Of a stretch of 5,001 bases of DNA, positions 1 to 5,001 are shown piece by piece (within the stretch, counting starts at the first letter, position 1; every line of letters begins with the position of its first letter). This DNA is from an uncultured Cellvibrio sp. (GTDB taxonomy: Bacteria; Pseudomonadota; Gammaproteobacteria; Pseudomonadales; Cellvibrionaceae), in contig CAMLRJ010000308.1 in the NCBI GenBank assembly GCA_946482345.1, forward strand, positions 1 through 5,001, written 5' to 3'. The translations under genes were made by a program, and so were the position numbers. A model generated the notes under the pieces. The model was not told where the DNA came from and made no database searches. It was given only the letters and a program-made list of their open reading frames with translations.

Positions 1-45
1 GTGAAATCTGTCCCCTCCCCTTACGAAGGGGAGGGTTAGGGTGGG
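1..45 (-). repeat. REP-like palindromic repeat, unit 1, overlapping the 3' end of rarA
   Basis: Read on the minus strand, this is a C-rich tail (CCCCACCCTAA) followed by a perfect 10-bp stem (plus-strand arms 13-22 and 26-35) with a 3-nt loop. The same tail-plus-hairpin layout appears in the units at 1394-1600, so I assign it to that family. The rarA stop codon (36-38) is the TAA of the CCCTAACCC core, and the hairpin begins on the very next base. The hairpin could protect or end the rarA transcript, but no T-run follows it, so it is not a canonical intrinsic terminator. The left boundary of the unit is uncertain because the window starts here. Confidence 0.75.
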
Positions 46-1391
46 GTTTGTTTTTTATACCTCTGCTTCTTACTCACCTTATCCAATTCCCTTAAATGAT
101 TCAGCTTTTCCTGAATCTTTAATTCCAATCCACGATCAACCGGAAAATAATATTGTGAATCCGCAATTTCTTCCGGAAAATAATTTTCACCGGCTGCATA
201 GGCATTGGGTTCGTCATGGGCGTAGCGATATTCTTTACCGTAATCCATGGACTTCATCATTTTTGTTGGCGCGTTACGCAAATGCACGGGTACATCATAA
301 GTGGGTTGTGAACGCACATCAGCCATCACAGACTTGAACGCATTATACACAGCATTACTTTTGGCGGCTGATGCCAAATAAACAACAGCTTGTGCAATTG
401 CCAATTCACCTTCAGGACTTCCCAAACGTTCCTGCACATCCCATGCAGCGAGGCATAAAGGTAATGCACGAGGGTCAGCATTACCTATATCTTCACTCGC
501 CATTCTGACGACACGACGCGCAATATAAAGTGGATCGCAACCACCATCCAACATGCGCGCCAACCAATAAAGTGCGCCATCAGGTGATGAACCGCGAACC
601 GATTTATGTAGCGCTGAAATTTGCTCATAGAAAATATCGCCGCCTTTATCAAACCGACGCACATCACTCGCCAATACTTCCTGAATAACGGATTGATTGA
701 TAATTTTTTTATCGCCACTTTCTTCAGCAAGATCAGCCGCAATTTCAATCAGGTTCAACGCTTTGCGGGCATCGCCATCCGCTGCTGCTGCCAATGTTGA
801 TAATGAATCTGCATCAATTTCAATATTTTGTTTCGCCAAACCTTTATCTGCATCATGCAAGGCTTGTTGGATAACCTGTTGCAAATCAGATTGCTGCAAA
901 CTACGCAACACATAAACACGACAACGCGATAAGAGTGCGTTATTTAATTCGAATGACGGATTTTCTGTCGTCGCGCCAATAAAAATAAAAGTACCGTCTT
1001 CGACAAAGGGCAAAAAAGCATCTTGCTGGGATTTATTAAACCTATGCACTTCATCGACAAACAAAATCGTTTTACGTCCGGTAGCTGCACGTTCCTGTTG
1101 TGCAACCGCAACTGCCGAACGAATTTCTTTCACACCCGCTAACACCGCCGATAAAGATTCAAATCGCGCATTGGTTTGCTCAGCAAATAATTTTGCCAAA
1201 GACGTTTTACCAACACCCGGAGGTCCCCACAAAATCATCGAGTGTAATTGACTGCGAGTAATCGCTTCGTAAAGCGGTTTTCCTTTTGCGAGCAAATGTG
1301 TTTGACCAATATAGTCATCCAACCGACGAGGACGCATACGTGCGGCCAGCGGTTGATAGGTTTCTGTTGGTTGGTCAAATAGGGATTGCAT
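36..1391 (-). CDS. rarA: Replication-associated recombination protein A (RarA/MgsA), AAA+ ATPase
   Basis: A 451-residue AAA+ ATPase of the clamp-loader-like RarA/WRNIP1/Mgs1 family, which acts at stalled or gapped replication forks and interacts with SSB and single-/double-strand junctions. Visible motifs are Walker A GPPGVGKT (residues 56-63), Walker [11 protein letters not shown] (D113, E114), sensor 1 in GATTENPSF (139-147), an arginine-finger region LLSRCRV (153-159), and a sensor 2 segment GDARKALN (206-213). The C-terminal half carries the family helical/tetramerisation domain (about 250-430), including [12 protein letters not shown]. Length matches the family (about 440-450). The ATG at 1391 is supported by the conserved N-terminus ([16 protein letters not shown]) and a ribosome binding site just upstream. 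It is third in line after ftsK and lolA, separated from lolA by 208 bp of repeats. The last codons (Pro-Pro-stop) lie in a repeat unit. Confidence 0.97.
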   Translation of the reverse strand: MQSLFDQPTETYQPLAARMRPRRLDDYIGQTHLLAKGKPLYEAITRSQLHSMILWGPPGVGKTSLAKLFAEQTNARFESLSAVLAGVKEIRSAVAVAQQERAATGRKTILFVDEVHRFNKSQQDAFLPFVEDGTFIFIGATTENPSFELNNALLSRCRVYVLRSLQQSDLQQVIQQALHDADKGLAKQNIEIDADSLSTLAAAADGDARKALNLIEIAADLAEESGDKKIINQSVIQEVLASDVRRFDKGGDIFYEQISALHKSVRGSSPDGALYWLARMLDGGCDPLYIARRVVRMASEDIGNADPRALPLCLAAWDVQERLGSPEGELAIAQAVVYLASAAKSNAVYNAFKSVMADVRSQPTYDVPVHLRNAPTKMMKSMDYGKEYRYAHDEPNAYAAGENYFPEEIADSQYYFPVDRGLELKIQEKLNHLRELDKVSKKQRYKKQTPP

Positions 1392-1393
1392 TT

Positions 1394-1427
1394 GCCCTCA
1401 CCCTGACCCTCTCCCGGAGGGAGAGGG
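1394..1427 (+). repeat. REP-like unit 2 (outer left)
   Basis: On the plus strand it reads as tail GCCCTCACCCTGA (1394-1406), then stem arm CCCTCTCCC (1407-1415), loop GGA, and complementary arm GGGAGAGGG (1419-1427), a perfect 9-bp stem. It differs from unit 5 by a single base in the tail (G for A at 1405). It ends 2 bp before the rarA ATG and carries that gene's Shine-Dalgarno on its minus strand. Confidence 0.85.
1395..1402 (-). promoter_or_regulatory. rarA ribosome binding site embedded in a repeat
   Basis: On the minus strand GGTGAGGG ends 3 nt before the rarA ATG, so the GAGG core has a spacing of 4 nt and GGTGA a spacing of 6 nt. No other purine-rich stretch lies between the repeat and the start. 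The whole motif is part of the tail of repeat unit 2 (1394-1427), so the translation signal of rarA is supplied by the repeat. The spacing is slightly short for the GAGG core. Confidence 0.6.
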
Positions 1428-1460
1428 AATTAAAAGTACGTTGTAGACAGATACTGCTTT

Positions 1461-1502
1461 GTCCCCCACTTTGAAAAAGGGGGGTTAGGGGGGATTTAAA
1501 AT
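1461..1502 (-). repeat. REP-like unit 3 (inner left)
   Basis: On the minus strand it reads ATTTTAAATCCCCCCTAA followed by a C/G-rich imperfect hairpin, with CCCCCCTTT pairing against AAAGTGGGGG around a short TTC loop. The CCCTAACCC-like core is shared with units 1 and 5, but the tail is longer and begins AT-rich. The mate is unit 4 in the opposite orientation. A 33-bp non-repeat stretch (1428-1460) separates it from unit 2, and I see no gene in it. Confidence 0.75.
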
Positions 1503-1518
1503 CTCAATTAATTTCACC

Positions 1519-1561
1519 ATTTTAAATCCCTCCTCCGCCTCCCTTTTCCAAAGGGAGGGAC
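1519..1561 (+). repeat. REP-like unit 4 (inner right)
   Basis: This is the inverted mate of unit 3. On the plus strand it begins ATTTTAAATCCCTCC, then forms a stem in which CCTCCCTTTT pairs with AAAGGGAGG around a very short loop. Its core (CTCCGCCTCC) has drifted from the CCCTAACCC form of the other units. Only 4-5 bp separate it from unit 5, and the junction contains the palindrome GGGACTAGTCCC. Confidence 0.75.
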
Positions 1562-1566
1562 TAGTC

Positions 1567-1600
1567 CCCTCTCCCTCCGGGAGAGGGTTAGGGTGAGGGC
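1567..1600 (-). repeat. REP-like unit 5 (outer right), abutting the lolA stop
   Basis: On the minus strand it reads tail GCCCTCACCCTAA and then a perfect 9-bp stem (plus-strand arms 1567-1575 and 1579-1587) with a 3-nt loop. Its first base is the G of the lolA TAG stop codon, so the lolA mRNA runs directly into this hairpin. It is a near-identical inverted copy of unit 2. It could stabilise the lolA 3' end or attenuate readthrough into rarA. Confidence 0.85.
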
Positions 1601-2214
1601 TACTGTCTCGTCACCTCAACCCCACTCGGAACCTGAAAATAAAATTTCTCTTCCGGCAAACTTTGATTCACTTTTACATTCGACAACACTGAACGGGTCG
1701 ATTGTCCGTCGTTGGATTCCATCGAAAATTCTTTTAACACCTCTTTTTCAAATACTAAAAGAAGTTTCTGAAACAAACCATCGCTGACTTTTGGTGTGAG
1801 TGTAAAAGTTTGCGTGGTTTTTTCTTTTTTGCTGGTGACAGAAAATTGCTTACGCAACTCATCAACATTTTCACTCAGGATTAGCGCAGGCGCTTGCTGC
1901 AGGTCATCCGAGAAAGGGCGAACGCTGGCAGTTTGCAAATCCGGGTCATAGAGCCATATCTCTTTATCATTTGACACCAACAACTGCGGCATGGGTTCGA
2001 TAGTATCCCAATAAAATTTTCGGGGACGCATCATCATAAACTTGCCTTTACTTTCTTCCTGCAATTCATGATTTTCATCATAAAGTGATTGCACAAAATC
2101 ACCTTGCAGGCTTTTGGTGGCATCCAATAATTTGCGAAGATCTGCTATATCCTGATCGGCTGCAAAAGCAATCAATGGAAAAAAGACAACTAACAAACTC
2201 AAAATAAATTTCAT
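1600..2214 (-). CDS. lolA: Outer-membrane lipoprotein carrier protein LolA, periplasmic chaperone
   Basis: A 204-residue periplasmic carrier that accepts lipoproteins from the inner-membrane LolCDE complex and delivers them to LolB at the outer membrane. A signal peptide is clear: MKF, a hydrophobic core to about residue 16, and a probable cleavage AFA|AD after residue 18. The mature part fits the LolA fold: LQGDFVQ (36-42), RPRKFYWD (63-70, with the family's conserved Arg-Pro), EIWLYDPDLQTASVRP (85-100), APALILS (108-114), and the C-terminal FQVPSGVEV (193-201). I chose the ATG at 2214 because it directly starts the signal peptide and has GGGA 6 nt upstream. An in-frame TTG at 2226 would add four residues and lies beside that GGGA. 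It lies 68 bp after ftsK, with the conserved partner order, so co-transcription is likely. Confidence 0.95.
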   Translation of the reverse strand: MKFILSLLVVFFPLIAFAADQDIADLRKLLDATKSLQGDFVQSLYDENHELQEESKGKFMMMRPRKFYWDTIEPMPQLLVSNDKEIWLYDPDLQTASVRPFSDDLQQAPALILSENVDELRKQFSVTSKKEKTTQTFTLTPKVSDGLFQKLLLVFEKEVLKEFSMESNDGQSTRSVLSNVKVNQSLPEEKFYFQVPSGVEVTRQ

Positions 2215-2250
2215 ACATAATCCCAAAACAAAAACAATTCGCTGACTGTT

Positions 2251-2276
2251 GGGCGGCCACAGGGGGCCGCCCCTAC
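2251..2276 (-). repeat. GTAG-type REP hairpin between ftsK and lolA
   Basis: On the minus strand the sequence is GTAG followed by a perfect 8-bp stem GGGCGGCC / GGCCGCCC (plus-strand arms 2251-2258 and 2265-2272) with a 6-nt loop. A GTAG tetranucleotide at the 5' foot of a GC-rich hairpin is the hallmark of REP sequences handled by RAYT (TnpA-REP) enzymes, which is established for that family; the assignment here is by resemblance. It lies 6 bp downstream of the ftsK stop and in the 68-bp gap before lolA. It has no T-run after it, so it is more likely an mRNA-stabilising or attenuating element than a terminator. It differs in sequence from the C-rich repeats near rarA. Confidence 0.7.
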
Positions 2277-2282
2277 AAAAAA

Positions 2283-4655
2283 TTAATCACGACCACCCGG
2301 CACCAACACTTCACGATTACCATTGTGCCCTGCAGACGATACAACACCAGCCGCTTCCATAGTTTCAATTAAACGTGCAGCACGGTTGTATCCAATACGC
2401 AATTTTCGTTGCACGGATGAAATTGATGCTTTGCGTGATTCAATCACAAATTGCACGGCTTCATCATAAAGTGCATCGCCCTCGCCTTCTTCACCTTCCT
2501 CACCACCTTCACTGGGGATGCCGGGAACGGGAATGGAATTATTGCTATCGTCAGTGATGCCATCAATATATTCAGGTGCTCCGCGTTTTTTCCAATCAGC
2601 GACGACGCGATGCACTTCGTGATCGTCAACAAAAGCGCCATGTACACGCATAGGAACACTGGTACCTGCGGGTAAAAATAACATGTCACCGTGACCTAAC
2701 AATTGTTCAGCGCCACCCTGATCCAAAATAGTTCGCGAATCTATTTTGGATGAAACCTGAAAGGCAATTCGGGTTGGAACGTTGGCTTTAATCAAACCGG
2801 TGATGACGTCAACTGATGGACGTTGTGTTGCAAGAATTAAATGAATACCCGCCGCACGCGCTTTTTGTGCGATACGCGAAATTAATTGTTCCACTTTTTT
2901 CTTATCAACAATCATCATCATGTCAGCGAATTCGTCGATCACTACGACGATTGCTGGCAATATTTCCAAATCAGGCGCAGTAGCAACTTCCGCCCCAGCT
3001 TCAAAATTGTCTTCCGGTTTAAATAATGGATCAACAATTGGCGTGCCCGCTTTCATCGCGTCTTCCAATTTACGATTAAAGCCTGCCAAATTTCTTACAC
3101 CCAAGGCTGCCATTAATTTATAACGACGTTCCATTTCACCTACACACCAACGCAAACCATTGGCGGCATCTTTCATGTCGGTGATAACCGGTGTGAGCAA
3201 ATGCGGAATACCATCGTAAACAGAAAGCTCCAACATTTTGGGATCAACCAAAATCAAACGCACATCTTTTGGTGTCGATTTATAAAGCAAACTCAGCAGC
3301 ATGGAATTCACACCCACTGATTTACCGGAACCGGTTGTACCTGCAACTAACAAGTGCGGCATTTTTGCAAGATCGGCCACAATCGGTTCACCGGAAATAT
3401 CATGACCCAATGCTAATGTCAGCGGTGATTTCGAATTGTCATAAACATCCGACATCAAGACTTCTGACAAGCGCACCATTTCGCGATGAGCGTTGGGAAT
3501 TTCAATTCCCATAACCGATTTACCGGGAATCACTTCCACTACACGCACCGAAACAACAGCAAGCGAGCGCGCCAAATCTTTTGCAAGGCCGGAAATACGA
3601 CTGGCTTTAATTCCGGGTGCCGGTTGAATTTCAAAACGCGTAACAACAGGGCCGGGTTGAACTGAAACCACTTCAATATCGATTCCGAAATCTTTTAATT
3701 TCAATTCCAACAATTTCGACATGGCTTCAAGTGATTCTTTTGAATAACCTTTATCACTGCGCTTGTCAGCGGGATCCAATAAACTGAGCGGCGGTAATTT
3801 ACCAATTGCCGGTTCAAGTGCATCAAAAAGTGATGCTTGTTTTTCTTTTTCAATTCGCGGGCTGGGTACAGGTTTTTTCTTTGGTGGTTCTTCAATGATG
3901 ACTGGCGCAACACGTTTGGCTTCTTGTTTTACATGCTGCTGAACAATTTCACGGCGCTGTTCCTGTGCTTTTTCTGCAATTTGTTTCTCGTTGCGTTGAC
4001 GTTGGTAAACCTGCCACTTTTCCTGCACTCGTGTTACCAGAGCAAAACTGAAACGACCTATTTTTTCCATCAGATCAAACCAGGAAAGATCCGTAAAAAC
4101 CGTCATACCCACCAAAAAAGTCGCCAACAAAATCAGGGTTCCACCTTTGTAACTGAATGCATTGACTATCATGTCTGCCAAAGTCGCTCCCAACAAACCA
4201 CCGTTGGAATAACTCAACACAGTTTCACCATCACTGTAATGAATTGAGGCTATGGCTGTGCCCGCAAGCATGACCATAACAAACCCGGCTGAACGCAAAC
4301 CAACCAGAAACCAATCTATAGGATCAGGATTGGTACGATCCCTGATCACCAACCAGGCACGATAAGCAATCATCACCGGAAACAAATAAGCCATGTAGCC
4401 AAAGAGGATAAAAAACACATCCGCCAACCATGCGCCAAAACTACCGCCCGCATTTTGCACAGCCCGCCCCTCTTCGCCAGTACGGGACCAACCCGGGTCC
4501 AGCGGGTCGTAAGTCAACATGGCAATCATCAAATAGAGGCAAACGGCGACCAACGCAATAATCACCCCTTCCTTCAGCAGACGTATCAGCAAATTATTGG
4601 CTGGCTGCGACAAGGGTTTACGGCTGGCTGAAGCTTTGGGTTGAACGGATTTCAA
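2283..4655 (-). CDS. ftsK: DNA translocase FtsK
   Basis: A 790-residue septal DNA pump that moves chromosome termini, activates XerCD recombination at dif, and tethers to the divisome. Four membrane segments are visible near residues 30-48, 76-98, 117-138 and 171-188. A charged, Gln/Glu/Arg-rich probable coiled coil (about 211-250) and a short linker to about 290 follow. The motor alpha domain is about 290-400 ([17 protein letters not shown]). The beta RecA-like domain has Walker A GTTGSGKS (439-446), Walker [12 protein letters not shown] (D574, E575) and [19 protein letters not shown] (609-627). After an acidic Gly/Glu run (717-726), the winged-helix gamma domain (about 728-790) contains [17 protein letters not shown], the KOPS-reading region. 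The linker is short compared with E. coli FtsK (about 1,329 residues). The TTG start is supported by TGAGGA 7 nt upstream, an in-frame TAG 18 bases upstream, and no ATG before Met43, which lies inside the first membrane helix. It is divergent from azoR. Confidence 0.97.
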   Translation of the reverse strand: MKSVQPKASASRKPLSQPANNLLIRLLKEGVIIALVAVCLYLMIAMLTYDPLDPGWSRTGEEGRAVQNAGGSFGAWLADVFFILFGYMAYLFPVMIAYRAWLVIRDRTNPDPIDWFLVGLRSAGFVMVMLAGTAIASIHYSDGETVLSYSNGGLLGATLADMIVNAFSYKGGTLILLATFLVGMTVFTDLSWFDLMEKIGRFSFALVTRVQEKWQVYQRQRNEKQIAEKAQEQRREIVQQHVKQEAKRVAPVIIEEPPKKKPVPSPRIEKEKQASLFDALEPAIGKLPPLSLLDPADKRSDKGYSKESLEAMSKLLELKLKDFGIDIEVVSVQPGPVVTRFEIQPAPGIKASRISGLAKDLARSLAVVSVRVVEVIPGKSVMGIEIPNAHREMVRLSEVLMSDVYDNSKSPLTLALGHDISGEPIVADLAKMPHLLVAGTTGSGKSVGVNSMLLSLLYKSTPKDVRLILVDPKMLELSVYDGIPHLLTPVITDMKDAANGLRWCVGEMERRYKLMAALGVRNLAGFNRKLEDAMKAGTPIVDPLFKPEDNFEAGAEVATAPDLEILPAIVVVIDEFADMMMIVDKKKVEQLISRIAQKARAAGIHLILATQRPSVDVITGLIKANVPTRIAFQVSSKIDSRTILDQGGAEQLLGHGDMLFLPAGTSVPMRVHGAFVDDHEVHRVVADWKKRGAPEYIDGITDDSNNSIPVPGIPSEGGEEGEEGEGDALYDEAVQFVIESRKASISSVQRKLRIGYNRAARLIETMEAAGVVSSAGHNGNREVLVPGGRD

Positions 4656-4662
4656 TATGGAT

Positions 4663-4668
4663 TCCTCA
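4663..4668 (-). promoter_or_regulatory. ftsK ribosome binding site supporting a TTG start
   Basis: TGAGGA on the minus strand lies 7 nt before the TTG at 4655, an ideal Shine-Dalgarno placement. The codons between it and the upstream in-frame TAG include no ATG or GTG, so this site decides the unusual start. Confidence 0.75.
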
Positions 4669-4693
4669 GAGATCTAACAGTTTTTACAGGCGC

Positions 4694-4722
4694 ATTCTAA
4701 TGGCTTGGGACAGGATAAAACA
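4694..4722 (-). promoter_or_regulatory. Candidate ftsK promoter (weak -35)
   Basis: On the minus strand a TAGAAT hexamer (4694-4699) is a good match to a sigma-70 -10 box. The hexamer 17 bp upstream, TGTTTT (4717-4722), is a poor -35. The -10 lies about 40 bp before the ftsK start, which is plausible. This is a by-eye call with no transcript evidence. Confidence 0.3.
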
Positions 4723-4731
4723 CAGAAAGAT

Positions 4732-4780
4732 CACAGATTTTGGACATTTCCGGGATTATTCAAGCCGCTCAAAATCTGTG
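4732..4780. promoter_or_regulatory. Inverted repeat in the ftsK/azoR divergent region, possible operator
   Basis: CACAGATTTTG (4732-4742) and its exact reverse complement CAAAATCTGTG (4770-4780) are separated by 27 bp. Adding a 1-nt bulge extends the match outwards through GAT. A further CACAGA half-site lies at 4721-4726, 12 bp from the second. Widely spaced arms between divergent genes could bind a regulator that loops or contacts two dimers. No regulator gene is present in the window, so the identity of any binding protein is unknown. The ftsK -10 candidate lies 33 bp from the nearer arm. Confidence 0.4.
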
Positions 4781-4905
4781 GATCTGCTTTGGCTGAAGTA
4801 CTGCATCCAAATTTTCGATCAATCATCACTAAATTTCACTCTTTATCCCGTCACCCTTCAAGCATTTAATGGCTCACGTCAGTTAACAAATTTTCTACTT
4901 CAAAC

Positions 4906-4911
4906 AGGTGA
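4906..4911 (+). promoter_or_regulatory. azoR ribosome binding site
   Basis: AGGTGA matches the anti-Shine-Dalgarno region and lies 4 nt before the ATG at 4916. This supports the chosen start of the partial gene. Confidence 0.7.
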
Positions 4912-4915
4912 CCCC

Positions 4916-5001
4916 ATGAAAACTTTATTGCAAATAAATTCCAGTGTGTTCGGTGACAACGGCCAATCCAGTCAATTGAATCAGCAATTGGTTCAGCAAT
5001 G
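4916..5001 (+). CDS. azoR: FMN-dependent NADH-azoreductase, N-terminal fragment (cut by window end)
   Basis: Only 28 codons are visible. They show the opening beta strand and phosphate loop of the AzoR/NQO-like flavodoxin fold: MKTLLQINSS, then QSSQLNQQLV (residues 17-26). Ser9, Ser10, Gln17, Ser18, Gln20 and Leu21 line up with E. coli AzoR from memory, where this Ser-rich loop binds the FMN phosphate. Enzymes of this family use NADH to reduce quinones and azo bonds in the cytoplasm and are linked to thiol and electrophile stress. It is transcribed away from ftsK and preceded by a good AGGTGA site. The call rests on a short N-terminus, so another flavodoxin-fold NAD(P)H oxidoreductase remains possible. 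Confidence 0.75.
   Translation, partial: MKTLLQINSSVFGDNGQSSQLNQQLVQQ

Larger units (their letters stand above)
1394..1600. repeat. Nested array of two inverted repeat pairs filling the lolA-rarA gap
   Basis: The region consists of four REP-like units in alternating orientation. The outer pair (1394-1427 and 1567-1600) are reverse complements matching at 33 of 34 positions. The inner pair (1461-1502 and 1519-1561) are reverse complements over about 42 bp, with roughly nine differences including a 1-nt indel, and both reach an identical ATTTAAAAT end facing a 16-bp AT-rich centre. Each unit also has its own hairpin. The array looks like a BIME- or MITE-type composite, possibly one inverted pair inserted into another. 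It lies between co-directional genes and starts exactly at the last base of the lolA stop codon. No transposase gene is present. Confidence 0.85.

Noticed and set aside
1..45. Canonical rho-independent terminator after rarA
   Set aside because: The hairpin is strong, but the minus strand continues GACAGATTTC with no run of T after the stem.
717..726. Possible misread or frameshift at the Gly/Glu run of FtsK (residues 717-726; about bases 2478-2507)
   Set aside because: The frame stays open and continues into a well-conserved gamma domain; acidic linkers at this place are usual in FtsK. The coordinates given here are residue numbers.
1286..1474. A 62-codon plus-strand frame running into the repeat array
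   Set aside because: It overlaps rarA in antisense and its C-terminal half is translated REP repeat (LTLSRRERE), a common artefact of such elements.
1394..1600. CRISPR array
   Set aside because: The units are inverted and palindromic, not direct repeats with unique equal-length spacers, and no cas gene is nearby.
1..1600. Telomere-like TTAGGG repeats
   Set aside because: TTAGGG appears once per repeat unit as part of the CCCTAACCC core and is never in tandem.
1593..1787. A 64-codon plus-strand frame starting in the repeat
   Set aside because: It is antisense to lolA and has no family resemblance; the apparent start lies in the repeat tail.
3837..4247. A 136-codon open frame on the plus strand opposite ftsK
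   Set aside because: It is antisense to the conserved FtsK coding region, its product is low-complexity Phe/Leu-rich then His/Gln-rich, and no convincing start signal or known family was seen.

Overview
This window comes from a mid-GC gammaproteobacterium. The gene order ftsK-lolA-rarA on one strand is the arrangement seen in Pseudomonas, Escherichia and relatives. Protein style and moderate GC would fit a Cellvibrionaceae-type genome, but that genus-level placement is inference. It is mostly core chromosome, not an accessory island.

Layout on the minus strand, in transcription order: ftsK (2283-4655, DNA translocase of the division septum), lolA (1600-2214, periplasmic lipoprotein carrier) and rarA (36-1391, AAA+ ATPase of stalled replication forks). 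ftsK appears to start at a TTG codon. At the right edge, the first 28 codons of a divergent gene (4916 onward, plus strand) look like an FMN-dependent NADH-azoreductase (azoR). The 260-bp divergent gap (4656-4915) holds ribosome binding sites for both genes, a weak candidate ftsK promoter, and a perfect 11-bp inverted repeat that could be an operator.

The unusual part lies between the genes. Every 3' end of the minus-strand cluster touches or lies next to a short GC-rich palindromic (REP-like) repeat. A GTAG-type hairpin sits 6 bp after ftsK. A nested set of four repeat units in two inverted pairs fills the 208-bp lolA-rarA gap. Another unit contains the rarA stop codon. Four of these five C/G-rich units share one architecture: a C-rich tail with a CCCTAACCC-like core, then a hairpin; the fifth, unit 4, has the same layout with a degenerate core.

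The lolA-rarA array is the best candidate for new biology. The rarA Shine-Dalgarno lies inside the outermost repeat, and the transcript could fold into a 34-bp helix that hides it. The three complete genes are standard housekeeping proteins, and no new defence or metabolic system is visible.
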